A DNA stretch of 16,091 bases from CAZRRV01 sp964406705. GTDB lineage: Bacteria; Bacillota; Clostridia; Oscillospirales; Acutalibacteraceae. Location of the stretch: the NCBI GenBank assembly GCA_964406705.1, contig CAYOSS010000037.1, positions 1 to 16,091 on the forward strand. The letters run 5' to 3'. Shown here piece by piece: positions 1 through 5,565 of the stretch. A program made the position numbers and the translations under genes. Under the pieces are notes generated by a model, which worked only from the letters and a program-made list of their open reading frames with translations, ran no database searches and had not been told where the DNA came from. The stretch's first letter is position 1, and every line of letters begins with the position of its first letter.

Positions 1-262
1 CCCCGCTCTCCCGCATCATACCGGGCTCCCAGATGACGTCCTCGTCGAAGAGTTTTGTACCGTCGGTCACATCGGCGAATGTGCCGTCCTCCTGCTCAAT
101 CTGGAGCTTGACGTCCAAGTTCCCCGCAGTGATGGTCGTCTGACCCGTCTTCGCCTCGTCCGAGAACCACGCGAACGTGGTCCCTACAAGCAGCGCGAGA
201 CATAGCGCCGCGCACAGCATACTTTTTACCGGCGCGAACCGTGTACGCTTACCGTTTGCCAT
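1..262 (-). CDS. SipW-dependent-type secreted protein, N-terminal part (cut by window edge)
   Basis: Only the first 87 codons are present; the gene runs off the left edge of the window. The start is the ATG at 262-260, preceded by GGAGG (271-276 region) at good spacing. The protein opens with a short basic segment (KRTRF), a hydrophobic core at about residues 15-28, then TTFAWFSDEA (28-37) and TITAGNLDVKL. That pattern is typical of TasA/camelysin-like and other proteins carrying a SipW-dependent-type signal peptide, which are exported, cleaved by the SipW-type signal peptidase, and often form surface fibres or biofilm matrix. The mature part seen here (GTFADVTDGTKLFDEDVIWEPG) also fits that family. 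The exact role is unknown because most of the protein is missing. It has its own promoter at 319-349 with an unusual C tract. Confidence 0.82.
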   Translation of the reverse strand, partial: MANGKRTRFAPVKSMLCAALCLALLVGTTFAWFSDEAKTGQTTITAGNLDVKLQIEQEDGTFADVTDGTKLFDEDVIWEPGMMRESG

Positions 263-318
263 AGACTATTACCTCCTACCTGATATTACAGCGGCCCCAA
301 AACCGCCGGTCTGCTTAA

Positions 319-349
319 ATTATACTCGGGGGGGGGGGGCAAAAGTCAA
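319..349 (-). promoter_or_regulatory. sigma-A promoter of the SipW-type protein gene, with a 12-C spacer tract
   Basis: On the minus strand the -35 is TTGACT (349-344) and the -10 is TATAAT (324-319). The 19-base spacer is TTTG, twelve consecutive C (339-328), then GAG. Nineteen is two longer than the usual 17. A/T-rich sequence with A runs lies just upstream of the -35 (about 350-378), like an UP element. The start codon lies about 57 bases downstream of the -10. Confidence 0.8.
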
Positions 350-379
350 GTGTTTTTTTCGCGATTTTTGAAAATTTTC

Positions 380-658
380 CGGGGAGCCGGGGACCGGGTG
401 CTCCCGTGGGCCGGTACAGCCGATACGGGACCGGTTTTCGCGGGGTCCGGGCTGATTCGGAGGGGTTCCGGGCGGTTCCGGGCTTTCGTGGTTCCGGGGT
501 TCCGGGGTTCCGGGACTCCGGGCGGTTCCGTGCTGCTTCGGGAGATTTTGGGGGTCCGACCGGTTTCGGACTGCATCGGGAGTTCCGGGACTCCGGGCCG
601 TTCCAAGAGCATCGGGGCGCCCGGGGGTTCCCGAGGTCCGCCCGGCGAGGCAAACCCG
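380..658. repeat. GC-rich GTTCCGGG repeat region between divergent promoters
   Basis: No credible gene lies here. GTTCCGGG recurs: at 465 and 475 (10 apart), and at 491, 499 and 507 as three perfect 8-base tandem units. A 17-base stretch beginning GTTCCGGGACTCC occurs exactly at 507-523 and again at 582-598. Long open frames cross this stretch in several frames, but they encode only P/G/R/S-rich low-complexity sequence. Confidence 0.7.
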
Positions 659-687
659 TTGACAAAACCCGGCGGCGGGTATATAAT
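659..687 (+). promoter_or_regulatory. sigma-A promoter for the D-lyxose isomerase gene
   Basis: TTGACA (659-664), a 17-base spacer and TATAAT (682-687) form a consensus promoter. The spacer contains the inverted repeat ACCCG-GCGG-CGGGT. Transcription should start about 694, leaving a leader of about 57 bases that contains a hairpin (713-730). Confidence 0.88.
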
Positions 688-712
688 AAGCGCAAAGCAG
701 GGCAAACAAAAA

Positions 713-730
713 CCTCCCCCACCGGGGAGG
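713..730 (+). promoter_or_regulatory. hairpin in the leader of the D-lyxose isomerase mRNA
   Basis: CCTCCCC (713-719) pairs with GGGGAGG (724-730) across a 4-base loop: seven perfect pairs. It ends five bases before the AAGGAG ribosome-binding site (736-741). There is no T tract, so it is not a terminator; an mRNA-stability or translation role is only inferred. Confidence 0.5.
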
Positions 731-750
731 AAGCAAAGGAGCAGGACAAT

Positions 751-1440
751 ATGAAAAGATCGCAAATCAACCGCGCCATCGGGGACACCCTCGCCCTTTT
801 GGAGGAATACCGAGTGAAGCTCCCCCGCTTCGCATACTGGGATTTAGCCGAGTGGCGGCGGCACCGGGGCGAAATCGCCGCGGTAAAAGAGCTGATGCTG
901 GGCTGGGACGTCACCGACTACGGGCACGGGAAGTTCGAGACGCTGGGCGGGGTGCTGTTCACCATACGCAACGGGCTGATAAACAAGCCCGGCGTCGGCT
1001 CGCCCTATGCGGAGAAGATCCTTGTGTTCTCGGACGGGCAGTTCCTCCCGCTCCACTACCACGCGGACAAGACCGAGGACATCATCAACCGGGGCGGCGG
1101 GGTGCTGCAAATGAGGCTATACCGCAAGGCCGAGGACGGCGGGCTCGACCGCGAGAGCGACGTGGAGTACTACAGCGACGGGATGACCTACCGCGCGGCG
1201 GCGGGTGAGCCGATCGAGGTCACCCCGGGGAACAGCGTGCGGCTCGACCCGTTCGTCTACCACACGTTCGGCGCGAAACCCGGGAGCGGGGCGCTCATCA
1301 GCGGCGAGGTCTCCAAGATAAACGACGACCTCACGGATAACTACTTTTTGGAGAGCAGCGAACGCTTCATCGCGGTAGAGGAGGACGAGCCCGTAGCCTA
1401 CCCCCTCTGCAACGAGTACGACAGGCTGTTGGGCGAATAA
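751..1440 (+). CDS. D-lyxose ketol-isomerase (cupin sugar isomerase)
   Basis: 229 residues, the usual length for this family. It is predicted to interconvert D-lyxose and D-xylulose in the cytoplasm, sometimes with activity on mannose/fructose. It matches through its opening (KRSQINRAI), LGWDVTDYG (about 50-58), YAEKIL and LPLHYHADKTEDIINRGGG (99-117). The cupin metal ligands are visible as H102, H104, E109 and H171. The start is the ATG at 751, with AAGGAG nine bases upstream and a consensus promoter at 659-687; the open frame continues upstream only as low-complexity repeat translation. It stands alone as a single-gene unit, with no sugar kinase or transporter beside it. Family assignment is from recognised motifs, and substrate preference within the family is not settled by sequence. 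Confidence 0.86.
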   Translation: MKRSQINRAIGDTLALLEEYRVKLPRFAYWDLAEWRRHRGEIAAVKELMLGWDVTDYGHGKFETLGGVLFTIRNGLINKPGVGSPYAEKILVFSDGQFLPLHYHADKTEDIINRGGGVLQMRLYRKAEDGGLDRESDVEYYSDGMTYRAAAGEPIEVTPGNSVRLDPFVYHTFGAKPGSGALISGEVSKINDDLTDNYFLESSERFIAVEEDEPVAYPLCNEYDRLLGE

Positions 1441-1661
1441 AACCGGCGGCGAGTCGGCGCTACGAGGGAAACTCCGGGAACCAGCGGAAGCCGCCCGAAC
1501 AGACGGGAACCGCTACGCAAAGGCGAGAAGCTCCAGGAGCGCCGGAAACCTCCGGGAATCCGCATAGTTACCTGTAATCGGCGGCAATCGGCGGGAAAAG
1601 GCGGCAACCAGCGGAAAACGCCGCCGGTCGCGGCTCGGGGCAATACCGCGAGCGGGTCGCC
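1441..1661. other. intergenic, GC-rich; weak terminator-like hairpin
   Basis: This convergent intergenic stretch has no gene I can support. GGCGGC-type words recur at 1580-1625 (ggcggcaatcggcggg followed by aaaaggcggcaacc). On the minus strand, GGCGGCG (1625-1619) can pair with TGCCGCC (1606-1600) over a 12-base loop, followed by TTTT (1599-1596). This could be a weak terminator for the small cysteine-rich gene. Confidence 0.4.
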
Positions 1662-1874
1662 TTAGAGCGTGAACTCCTCCGGGGTGTGAGCGGGTGCGTC
1701 GGCGGGCTTTTGGGGCACTCGGCGAAGGGGGTCGTAGCGGAACGCCCCGCAGGAGTGCTCCGGCTCCACAAAGCCCTCCCTCTCGCAAAGAGTCTTGGAT
1801 AAGCCGGGACAGTCCTTCCCGCGCGAGCAGTACTTGCACGCGGGGGGTATGTCCTTATTGAAAAGCGCTGACAA
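1662..1874 (-). CDS. small cysteine-rich (zinc-ribbon-like) conserved protein
   Basis: 70 residues. It begins with TTG at 1874-1872, with an AAAGGGG ribosome-binding site eight bases upstream. The cysteines are spaced as if to hold a metal: C13-x2-C16, C22, C30 and C42. The middle reads FRYDPLRRVPQKP and the end is PEEFTL. I recognise this layout (IPPACKYC near the start, C-x-F-R-Y-D-P-L-x-R-x-P, acidic-aromatic C terminus) as a widespread small hypothetical protein of Clostridia; no function is known to me. No clear promoter is visible upstream. It stands alone between the lyxose isomerase and RNase P RNA genes and is divergent from the latter. Confidence 0.75.
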   Translation of the reverse strand: MSALFNKDIPPACKYCSRGKDCPGLSKTLCEREGFVEPEHSCGAFRYDPLRRVPQKPADAPAHTPEEFTL

Positions 1875-1943
1875 GGCTGTTTCCCCTTTCTGATAAACGG
1901 TAACCGGTCAGGCGGCGCGGCGGTCGCAGTTCAGCCGGCGCCG

Positions 1944-2035
1944 AGCGAGTGGCCCGGCGCGGCGGTAATAGCTCGCCCGGCGATAAGCGAGTGGTCCGGG
2001 GGGCGGCATCTGCTCGCCCGGCGATGAGCAAGATC
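1944..2035. repeat. about 41-bp tandem repeat, upstream of RNase P RNA
   Basis: AGCGAGTGG occurs at 1944 and 1986, and GCTCGCCCGGCGAT at 1971-1984 and 2012-2025, giving a period of 41-42 bases and a little over two copies. The array lies between the start of the small cysteine-rich gene and the RNase P RNA promoter. No gene is seen in it. Confidence 0.7.
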
Positions 2036-2068
2036 CGGCAGGAACCTCTCCCTCGGAATAAAAACCGC

Positions 2069-2097
2069 TTGCGCTCCGGGCGGAGAAGGTGTATAAT
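2069..2097 (+). promoter_or_regulatory. sigma-A promoter of RNase P RNA
   Basis: TTGCGC (2069-2074), a 17-base spacer and a perfect TATAAT (2092-2097). Transcription would start near 2102-2104, exactly where the P1 helix of the RNA begins. The -35/spacer junction holds the inverted repeat CTCCG-GG-CGGAG. Confidence 0.85.
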
Positions 2098-2101
2098 AGC
2101 A

Positions 2102-2443
2102 GACGGAGCGAGCCAGGCAGTCGCGAGCGGCACCGCCGCTTGAGGAAAGTCCGAGCTTCGCAGGGCAGGATAGCGGCTAACGACCGCCGAGGGCGACCTT
2201 AGAGAGAGTGCAACAGAGATATACCGCCCGCCCCCCCGGGGCGGGTAAGGGTGGAAAGGCGAGGTAAGAGCTCACCGACCGGCAGGAGACTGCGCGGCCC
2301 TGTAAACCTTATCCGAAGCAACACTGACTCCGGCTATACATTTGCCCGATGTGCCGGGACGAGTGGCTTGAAGCGCGGAAGCAATTCCCGCTCCAGACAG
2401 ATGACCGCCAAATACAGAACTCGGCTTACAGACTCGCTCCGTC
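2102..2443 (+). ncRNA. rnpB: RNase P RNA, class A
   Basis: This is the catalytic RNA that trims the 5' leader of precursor tRNAs. The conserved cores are present in order: GAGGAAAGTCCGAGCTTC (2142-2159), GCAACAGAGAT (about 2210-2220), GGTAAGGGTGGAAAGG, AGGTAAGAGCTCACCG (2262-2277), and the 3' core ACAGAACTCGGCTTACAG (2415-2432). The closing helix P1 pairs GACGGAGCGAG (2102-2112) with CTCGCTCCGTC (2433-2443), which sets both ends. At about 342 nucleotides it has the size and core arrangement of the ancestral type A RNA rather than the Bacillus type B. It has its own promoter and an intrinsic terminator. Confidence 0.95.
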
Positions 2444-2454
2444 CGACGCCGCGC

Positions 2455-2483
2455 AGGGACCCCCGTGAGAGGGTCTCTTTTTT
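2455..2483 (+). terminator. intrinsic terminator of RNase P RNA
   Basis: GGGACCC (2456-2462) pairs with GGGTCTC (2471-2477), including one G-U pair, over an 8-base loop. The next bases are six T (2478-2483). Confidence 0.88.
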
Positions 2484-3131
2484 GTGATTATGCTCGCGCG
2501 GGACGGGCTGAACTCCGCAAAACCGGCGACCCGGGAGCGAATCCTCCAAACCGCGCGGTGCGGCAAGCAGAGCCCGACCCCGACAAAATCGGCATGCAGA
2601 GACCTATCCCGGCAAGGCCGGAAAGGCGAGACTGATCCCGGCAGAAGCGGCGAGTCCGGGGCGGCTATACCGTACCCGGTGGGGTGGCGTAGCGAGGCCG
2701 AACTCGAAAAACCGGCGAGCCGGGGGGAGACAGCTCCGCCAACCGGGGCGGGACGAGAGACCCCACAGCAGCTCCGCCGATCCCGGGGACGTAGGAAATC
2801 CCGAAGCAACTCCGCCAACCGAGGCGGCACGGGATGCCCCGCTGCAGCTCCGCCGATCCCGGGGACACAGGAGATCCCGAAGCAACTCCGCCAACCGAGG
2901 CGGCACAGGAAGACCCGCCGCTCCCGGCAGCACGGGCACTCTCCCCTACGGCAACGGCGGAGAGCAGACGCCCCCCGCCGTACATCTCAAGCCGATACCC
3001 GGCTGCCAGTCGATACCCGGAAACCAGCGATACCCGACTGCCAATACGCGACAGTCAACCGAACCCGGTGGCCAGCCGATACCCGGCAGTCAACCGAACC
3101 CGGCGGTCGGACGATACCCGACGGTCGGGAG
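2484..3131. repeat. GC-rich repeat region between rnpB and rplL (no gene)
   Basis: No credible gene lies here. Two arrays stand out. (1) A 76-bp tandem duplication at 2768-2919: a 23-base stretch at 2768-2790 recurs exactly at 2844-2866, and a 33-base stretch at 2798-2830 recurs exactly at 2874-2906. (2) CGATACCCG appears five times (2993, 3011, 3028, 3077, 3112), and CAGTCAACCGAACCCGG twice (3052-3068, 3087-3103). The second array runs up to the rplL stop codon, and no U-tailed terminator is visible for rplL. Its last part, CCCGACGGTCGGG (3117-3129), is a short palindrome. Confidence 0.75.
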
Positions 3132-3509
3132 CTATTTCAGCTCGACGCCCGCGCCGACTTCCTCCAACTTCGCCTTAATGGACTCCGCTTCCTCCTTGGG
3201 GGCGGCTTCCTTCAGCGTCTTAGGGGCGCCGTCGACCAGAGCCTTCGCGTCGGCAAGGCCCAGCCCGGTGATCTCGCGCACGGCCTTGATGACCTTGATC
3301 TTCTCAGCGCCGGCGCTGGTGAGCACCACGTCGAACTCGGTCTTCTCCTCGGCGGCGGGAGCGTCCCCACCGGCGGGAGCGGCGACCGCGACGGCAGCGG
3401 CGGCGGACACACCGAACTCCTCCTCGACGGCTTTGACAAGCTCGGAAAGCTCCAGAACAGTCATATTCTTAAGCTCTTCGATCATAGCGGTAATTTTCTC
3501 TGATGCCAT
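3132..3509 (-). CDS. rplL: 50S ribosomal protein L7/L12
   Basis: 125 residues. This is the multi-copy stalk protein that recruits translation factors to the ribosome through L10. It has an N-terminal dimerisation helix region (ITAMIEELKNMTVLELSELV), an Ala/Pro-rich hinge (about 36-55) and the conserved C-terminal domain with EKIKVIKAVREITGLGLADAKALV. The start is taken as the ATG at 3509-3507 (MASEK); an ATG 15 bases further upstream lies inside the GGAGG ribosome-binding site. It follows rplJ by 56 bases. Downstream there is no rpoB, which is unusual. Confidence 0.96.
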   Translation of the reverse strand: MASEKITAMIEELKNMTVLELSELVKAVEEEFGVSAAAAVAVAAPAGGDAPAAEEKTEFDVVLTSAGAEKIKVIKAVREITGLGLADAKALVDGAPKTLKEAAPKEEAESIKAKLEEVGAGVELK

Positions 3510-3565
3510 AACATTTACCTCCATATTTATAGGAAAAATTTGGATTTACCCCGCTCGAGGGGACG

Positions 3566-4066
3566 CTATTCGGCGGCGCGCTGCTCCGCCACGGCGTTCA
3601 CGGCGCGCGCGAACGCGGCTATCGGCGCGTTGAAGGCGTTGCACACGGTCGCGAGAAGAACCTCGCGCGTGGGCAGCTTAGCAAGTTCCTCCACCGTCGC
3701 GTCGCTCACGACCTGACCCTCCAAGAAGCCGCACTTCACCTTGAACGTGTCGGAGTTCTTGGCGGCGCCGTAGATGATGCGCGCGGCCGCGGTGTGGTCG
3801 GTCTTGCTGACGGCTATGGCAGTGGGCCCGGACAGATATTCCGTAAGACCAGAGAGCTCAGTGCCCTCCACGGCGCGGCGCAGCAGCGTGTTCTTCACTA
3901 CGGCGTAGTATACGCCCGCCTCGCGCAGCTCCTTGCGAAGCTTGGTGTCGTTCTCCACGTTGATGCCCTTGTAATCCACGACGACACCCGCCACCGCGCC
4001 GGATAAATGCTCCCTCACCTCGGCGACCTGGCGCTGCTTCTCGGCTAAAACCTTCTCACTCGGCAT
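3566..4066 (-). CDS. rplJ: 50S ribosomal protein L10
   Basis: 166 residues. It anchors the L7/L12 dimers to 23S rRNA and is the usual autoregulator of this operon. Family features are the N-terminal VLAEKQRQVAEVREHLSGAVAGVVVDYKGI and TKLRKELREAGVYYAVVKNTLLRRA, with the C-terminal Ala-rich helix that binds L12. The start is the ATG at 4066-4064 (MPSEK), seven bases after GGGAGGTG; the in-frame GTG upstream lies within that binding site. It is preceded by an L10 leader and its own promoter. Confidence 0.96.
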   Translation of the reverse strand: MPSEKVLAEKQRQVAEVREHLSGAVAGVVVDYKGINVENDTKLRKELREAGVYYAVVKNTLLRRAVEGTELSGLTEYLSGPTAIAVSKTDHTAAARIIYGAAKNSDTFKVKCGFLEGQVVSDATVEELAKLPTREVLLATVCNAFNAPIAAFARAVNAVAEQRAAE

Positions 4067-4122
4067 AATTTTCACCTCCCGAAAGCGGCCAATGCCGCGA
4101 TGGGTACGCGGCTTGCCGCAAC

Positions 4123-4153
4123 AAAAAGCCCGCCCCCGCCGCCGGGGACAGGC
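4123..4153 (-). terminator. attenuator terminator in the L10 leader
   Basis: On the minus strand, GCCTGTCCCC (4153-4144) pairs with GGGGGCGGGC (4137-4128) in a 10-pair stem with two G-U pairs and a GGCGGC loop. TTTTT (4127-4123) follows. It lies about 57 bases before the rplJ start, so it would stop transcription before the genes. A second terminator-like hairpin, CCGGGG-GTT-CCCCGG with TTTT, is just ahead of it (4172-4154). Confidence 0.75.
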
Positions 4154-4278
4154 AAAACCGGGGAACCCCCGGCCCGTCTCGCCGAAGGATACCCCCGGCG
4201 GGGCACTGTTTGCTCTGCCTCGGCAGGCGGCTCGCTTACTCCGGGGACCCCGGAACCTGCTGTCTTGGGCTTATCCGT
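4154..4278 (-). promoter_or_regulatory. ribosomal protein L10 leader (autoregulatory)
   Basis: The leader carries the hallmark pair of conserved stretches: CCAAGACAGCAGG (4268-4256) and CCTGCCGAGG (4227-4218). The GCAGG and CCTGC parts pair and enclose a hairpin with CCGGGGTCCCCGG. This is the L10-leader architecture of Firmicutes, in which the L10-L12 complex binds the mRNA and lowers rplJL expression. The terminator hairpin just downstream suggests control by attenuation. Confidence 0.82.
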
Positions 4279-4284
4279 ATACTG

Positions 4285-4313
4285 ATTATACCCCGGCGAA
4301 CGGGGTTTGTCAA
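4285..4313 (-). promoter_or_regulatory. sigma-A promoter of rplJ-rplL
   Basis: A perfect TTGACA (4313-4308), a 17-base spacer and a perfect TATAAT (4290-4285). The spacer, with one base of the -10, forms the inverted repeat ACCCCG-TTCGC-CGGGGT. The -35 hexamer overlaps the TGA stop of rplA (4312-4310). Confidence 0.9.
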
Positions 4314-5005
4314 GCCCCGAATTTCGCGGAGTTGATGCGGATGCCGGGGCCCATAGTGGTCGCGACCACGCAGGAGCGGATATACTGCCCCTTGGCGGCG
4401 GCGGGCTTGGCCTTGACTATCGCGCTCATCAGAGCGTCAAAGTTCTCGCCCAACTTCTCCGCGCCGAACGACACTTTCCCGATGGGGCAGTGGATGATGT
4501 TCGTCTTGTCCAGGCGGTACTCGATTTTACCGGCTTTCGCGTCCGCGACGGCCTTCGCGACGTCGGGGGTCACGGTGCCCGCTTTGGGGTTGGGCATCAG
4601 CCCGCGCGGACCAAGGATTTTACCGAGGCGCCCGACAAGACCCATCATATTGGGCGTGGTGATGAGGACGTCGAAATCCATCCAGTTCTCGTTCTGGATC
4701 TTGGCGATGTACTCGTCGCTCCCGGCGTACTCCGCGCCGGCGGCAAGAGCCGCGTCCACCGCGTCCCCCTTGGCGATAACCAACACCCTGACCTTCTTGC
4801 CAGTGCCGTTGGGGAGCACAATAGCGCCCCTCACCTGCTGGTCGGCGTGCCGGGAGTCCACCCCCAGGCGCACGTGGAGTTCGACCGTCTCGTCGAACTT
4901 AGCCGTGCCGGTTTTCACCGCGACCTGGAGCGCCTCCTCCACGTCGTACAGCTTGGAGCGGTCGGCTACCTTAAGGTTTTCGTTATATTTTTTACCGTGT
5001 TTCAT
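4310..5005 (-). CDS. rplA: 50S ribosomal protein L1
   Basis: 231 residues, the normal length. It binds 23S rRNA at the L1 stalk and acts in E-site tRNA release; in many bacteria it also represses its own operon. Recognisable stretches are MKHGKKYNENLKVAD, the DETVELHVRLGVDSRHADQQ block, VRLPNGTGKK-like RGAIVLPNGTGKKVRVLVIAKG, DVLITTPNMMGLVGRLGKIL and LGPRGLMPNPKAGTVT. The start is the ATG at 5005-5003, after GGGAGG with ten bases between; an in-frame ATG further upstream would add 16 unrelated residues. It follows rplK by 55 bases, and the rplJ promoter starts at its stop codon. Confidence 0.97.
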   Translation of the reverse strand: MKHGKKYNENLKVADRSKLYDVEEALQVAVKTGTAKFDETVELHVRLGVDSRHADQQVRGAIVLPNGTGKKVRVLVIAKGDAVDAALAAGAEYAGSDEYIAKIQNENWMDFDVLITTPNMMGLVGRLGKILGPRGLMPNPKAGTVTPDVAKAVADAKAGKIEYRLDKTNIIHCPIGKVSFGAEKLGENFDALMSAIVKAKPAAAKGQYIRSCVVATTMGPGIRINSAKFGA

Positions 5006-5060
5006 TAAAATGTTCCTCCCGTTAAAGTGGTACTTGCGGATATATCCTCCCACAAGGGAG

Positions 5061-5486
5061 TTACGCGACTACCTCGATACCCATGCTCCGCGCCGTCCCG
5101 CGAATCATCGACATAGCGGACTCGACCGACGCGGCGTTGAGGTCGGGCATCTTCTGCTCGGCTATTTTGCGGACCTGCTCCTCGGTAATTTTCGCGACCT
5201 TCTGCTTGTTAGGCGTGCCGGACGCGGTCTCGATGCCGCAGGCCTTCTTGATCAACACGGCGGCGGGAGGGGTCTTGGTGACAAAGCTGAAGGAGCGGTC
5301 GGCGTACACCGTGATGACTACCGGGATGACCAGCCCGACATCGTTCTTGGTGCGCTCGTTGAACTCCTTGGTGAACGCCATAATGTTTACCCCGTGCTGG
5401 CCCAAAGCCGGCCCTACCGGGGGCGCGGGCGTCGCCTTGCCCGCGGGGATTTGAAGTTTTATATAGCCCGTAATCTTCTGAGCCAT
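5061..5486 (-). CDS. rplK: 50S ribosomal protein L11
   Basis: 141 residues. It forms the base of the GTPase-associated centre on 23S rRNA. The N-terminal domain shows KLQIPAGKATPAPPVGPALGQ and VNIMAFTKEFN; the RNA-binding C-terminal domain shows SFSFVTKTPPAAVLIKKA and a final GTARSMGIEV. The start is the ATG at 5486-5484 (MAQKITGYIKL), with GGAGG ten bases upstream. The 79 bases between nusG and rplK hold a CCCGCC/GGCGGG pairing and a TTTTTT run, but the run is ten bases past the stem, so I do not call a terminator. Confidence 0.97.
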   Translation of the reverse strand: MAQKITGYIKLQIPAGKATPAPPVGPALGQHGVNIMAFTKEFNERTKNDVGLVIPVVITVYADRSFSFVTKTPPAAVLIKKACGIETASGTPNKQKVAKITEEQVRKIAEQKMPDLNAASVESAMSMIRGTARSMGIEVVA

Positions 5487-5565
5487 TGACAATACGCCTC
5501 CAATAAAATTGCGGTAATTTCGGGGAAATAACCCCCTCCCGCGTAAAAAAGCCTTCCCGCCCCGC

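Noticed and set aside
406..750. In-frame upstream extension of the D-lyxose isomerase
   Set aside because: It translates the GTTCCGGG repeats into low-complexity R/G/F/S sequence and contains the gene's own promoter. The ATG at 751 has a good ribosome-binding site and matches family N termini.
315..914. Several overlapping minus-strand open frames rich in P, R and N
   Set aside because: All come from the GC-rich repeat in different frames, and they run into the true plus-strand gene. No family features or ribosome-binding sites.
2768..3120. Repeats considered as a CRISPR array
   Set aside because: Units are tandem or irregular with no uniform unique spacers, and no cas genes are present.
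2484..3503. 339-codon plus-strand open frame
   Set aside because: It is repeat translation (R/P/T/S-rich) followed by the antisense of rplL. High GC content makes long spurious frames common.
4092..5489. 465-codon plus-strand open frame
   Set aside because: It lies antisense to the L10 leader, rplA and rplK, whose products are unmistakable on the minus strand.
5487..5565. Terminator between nusG and rplK
   Set aside because: The TTTTTT run is ten bases past the CCCGCC/GGCGGG stem, so it lacks intrinsic-terminator geometry, and the genes are normally co-transcribed.
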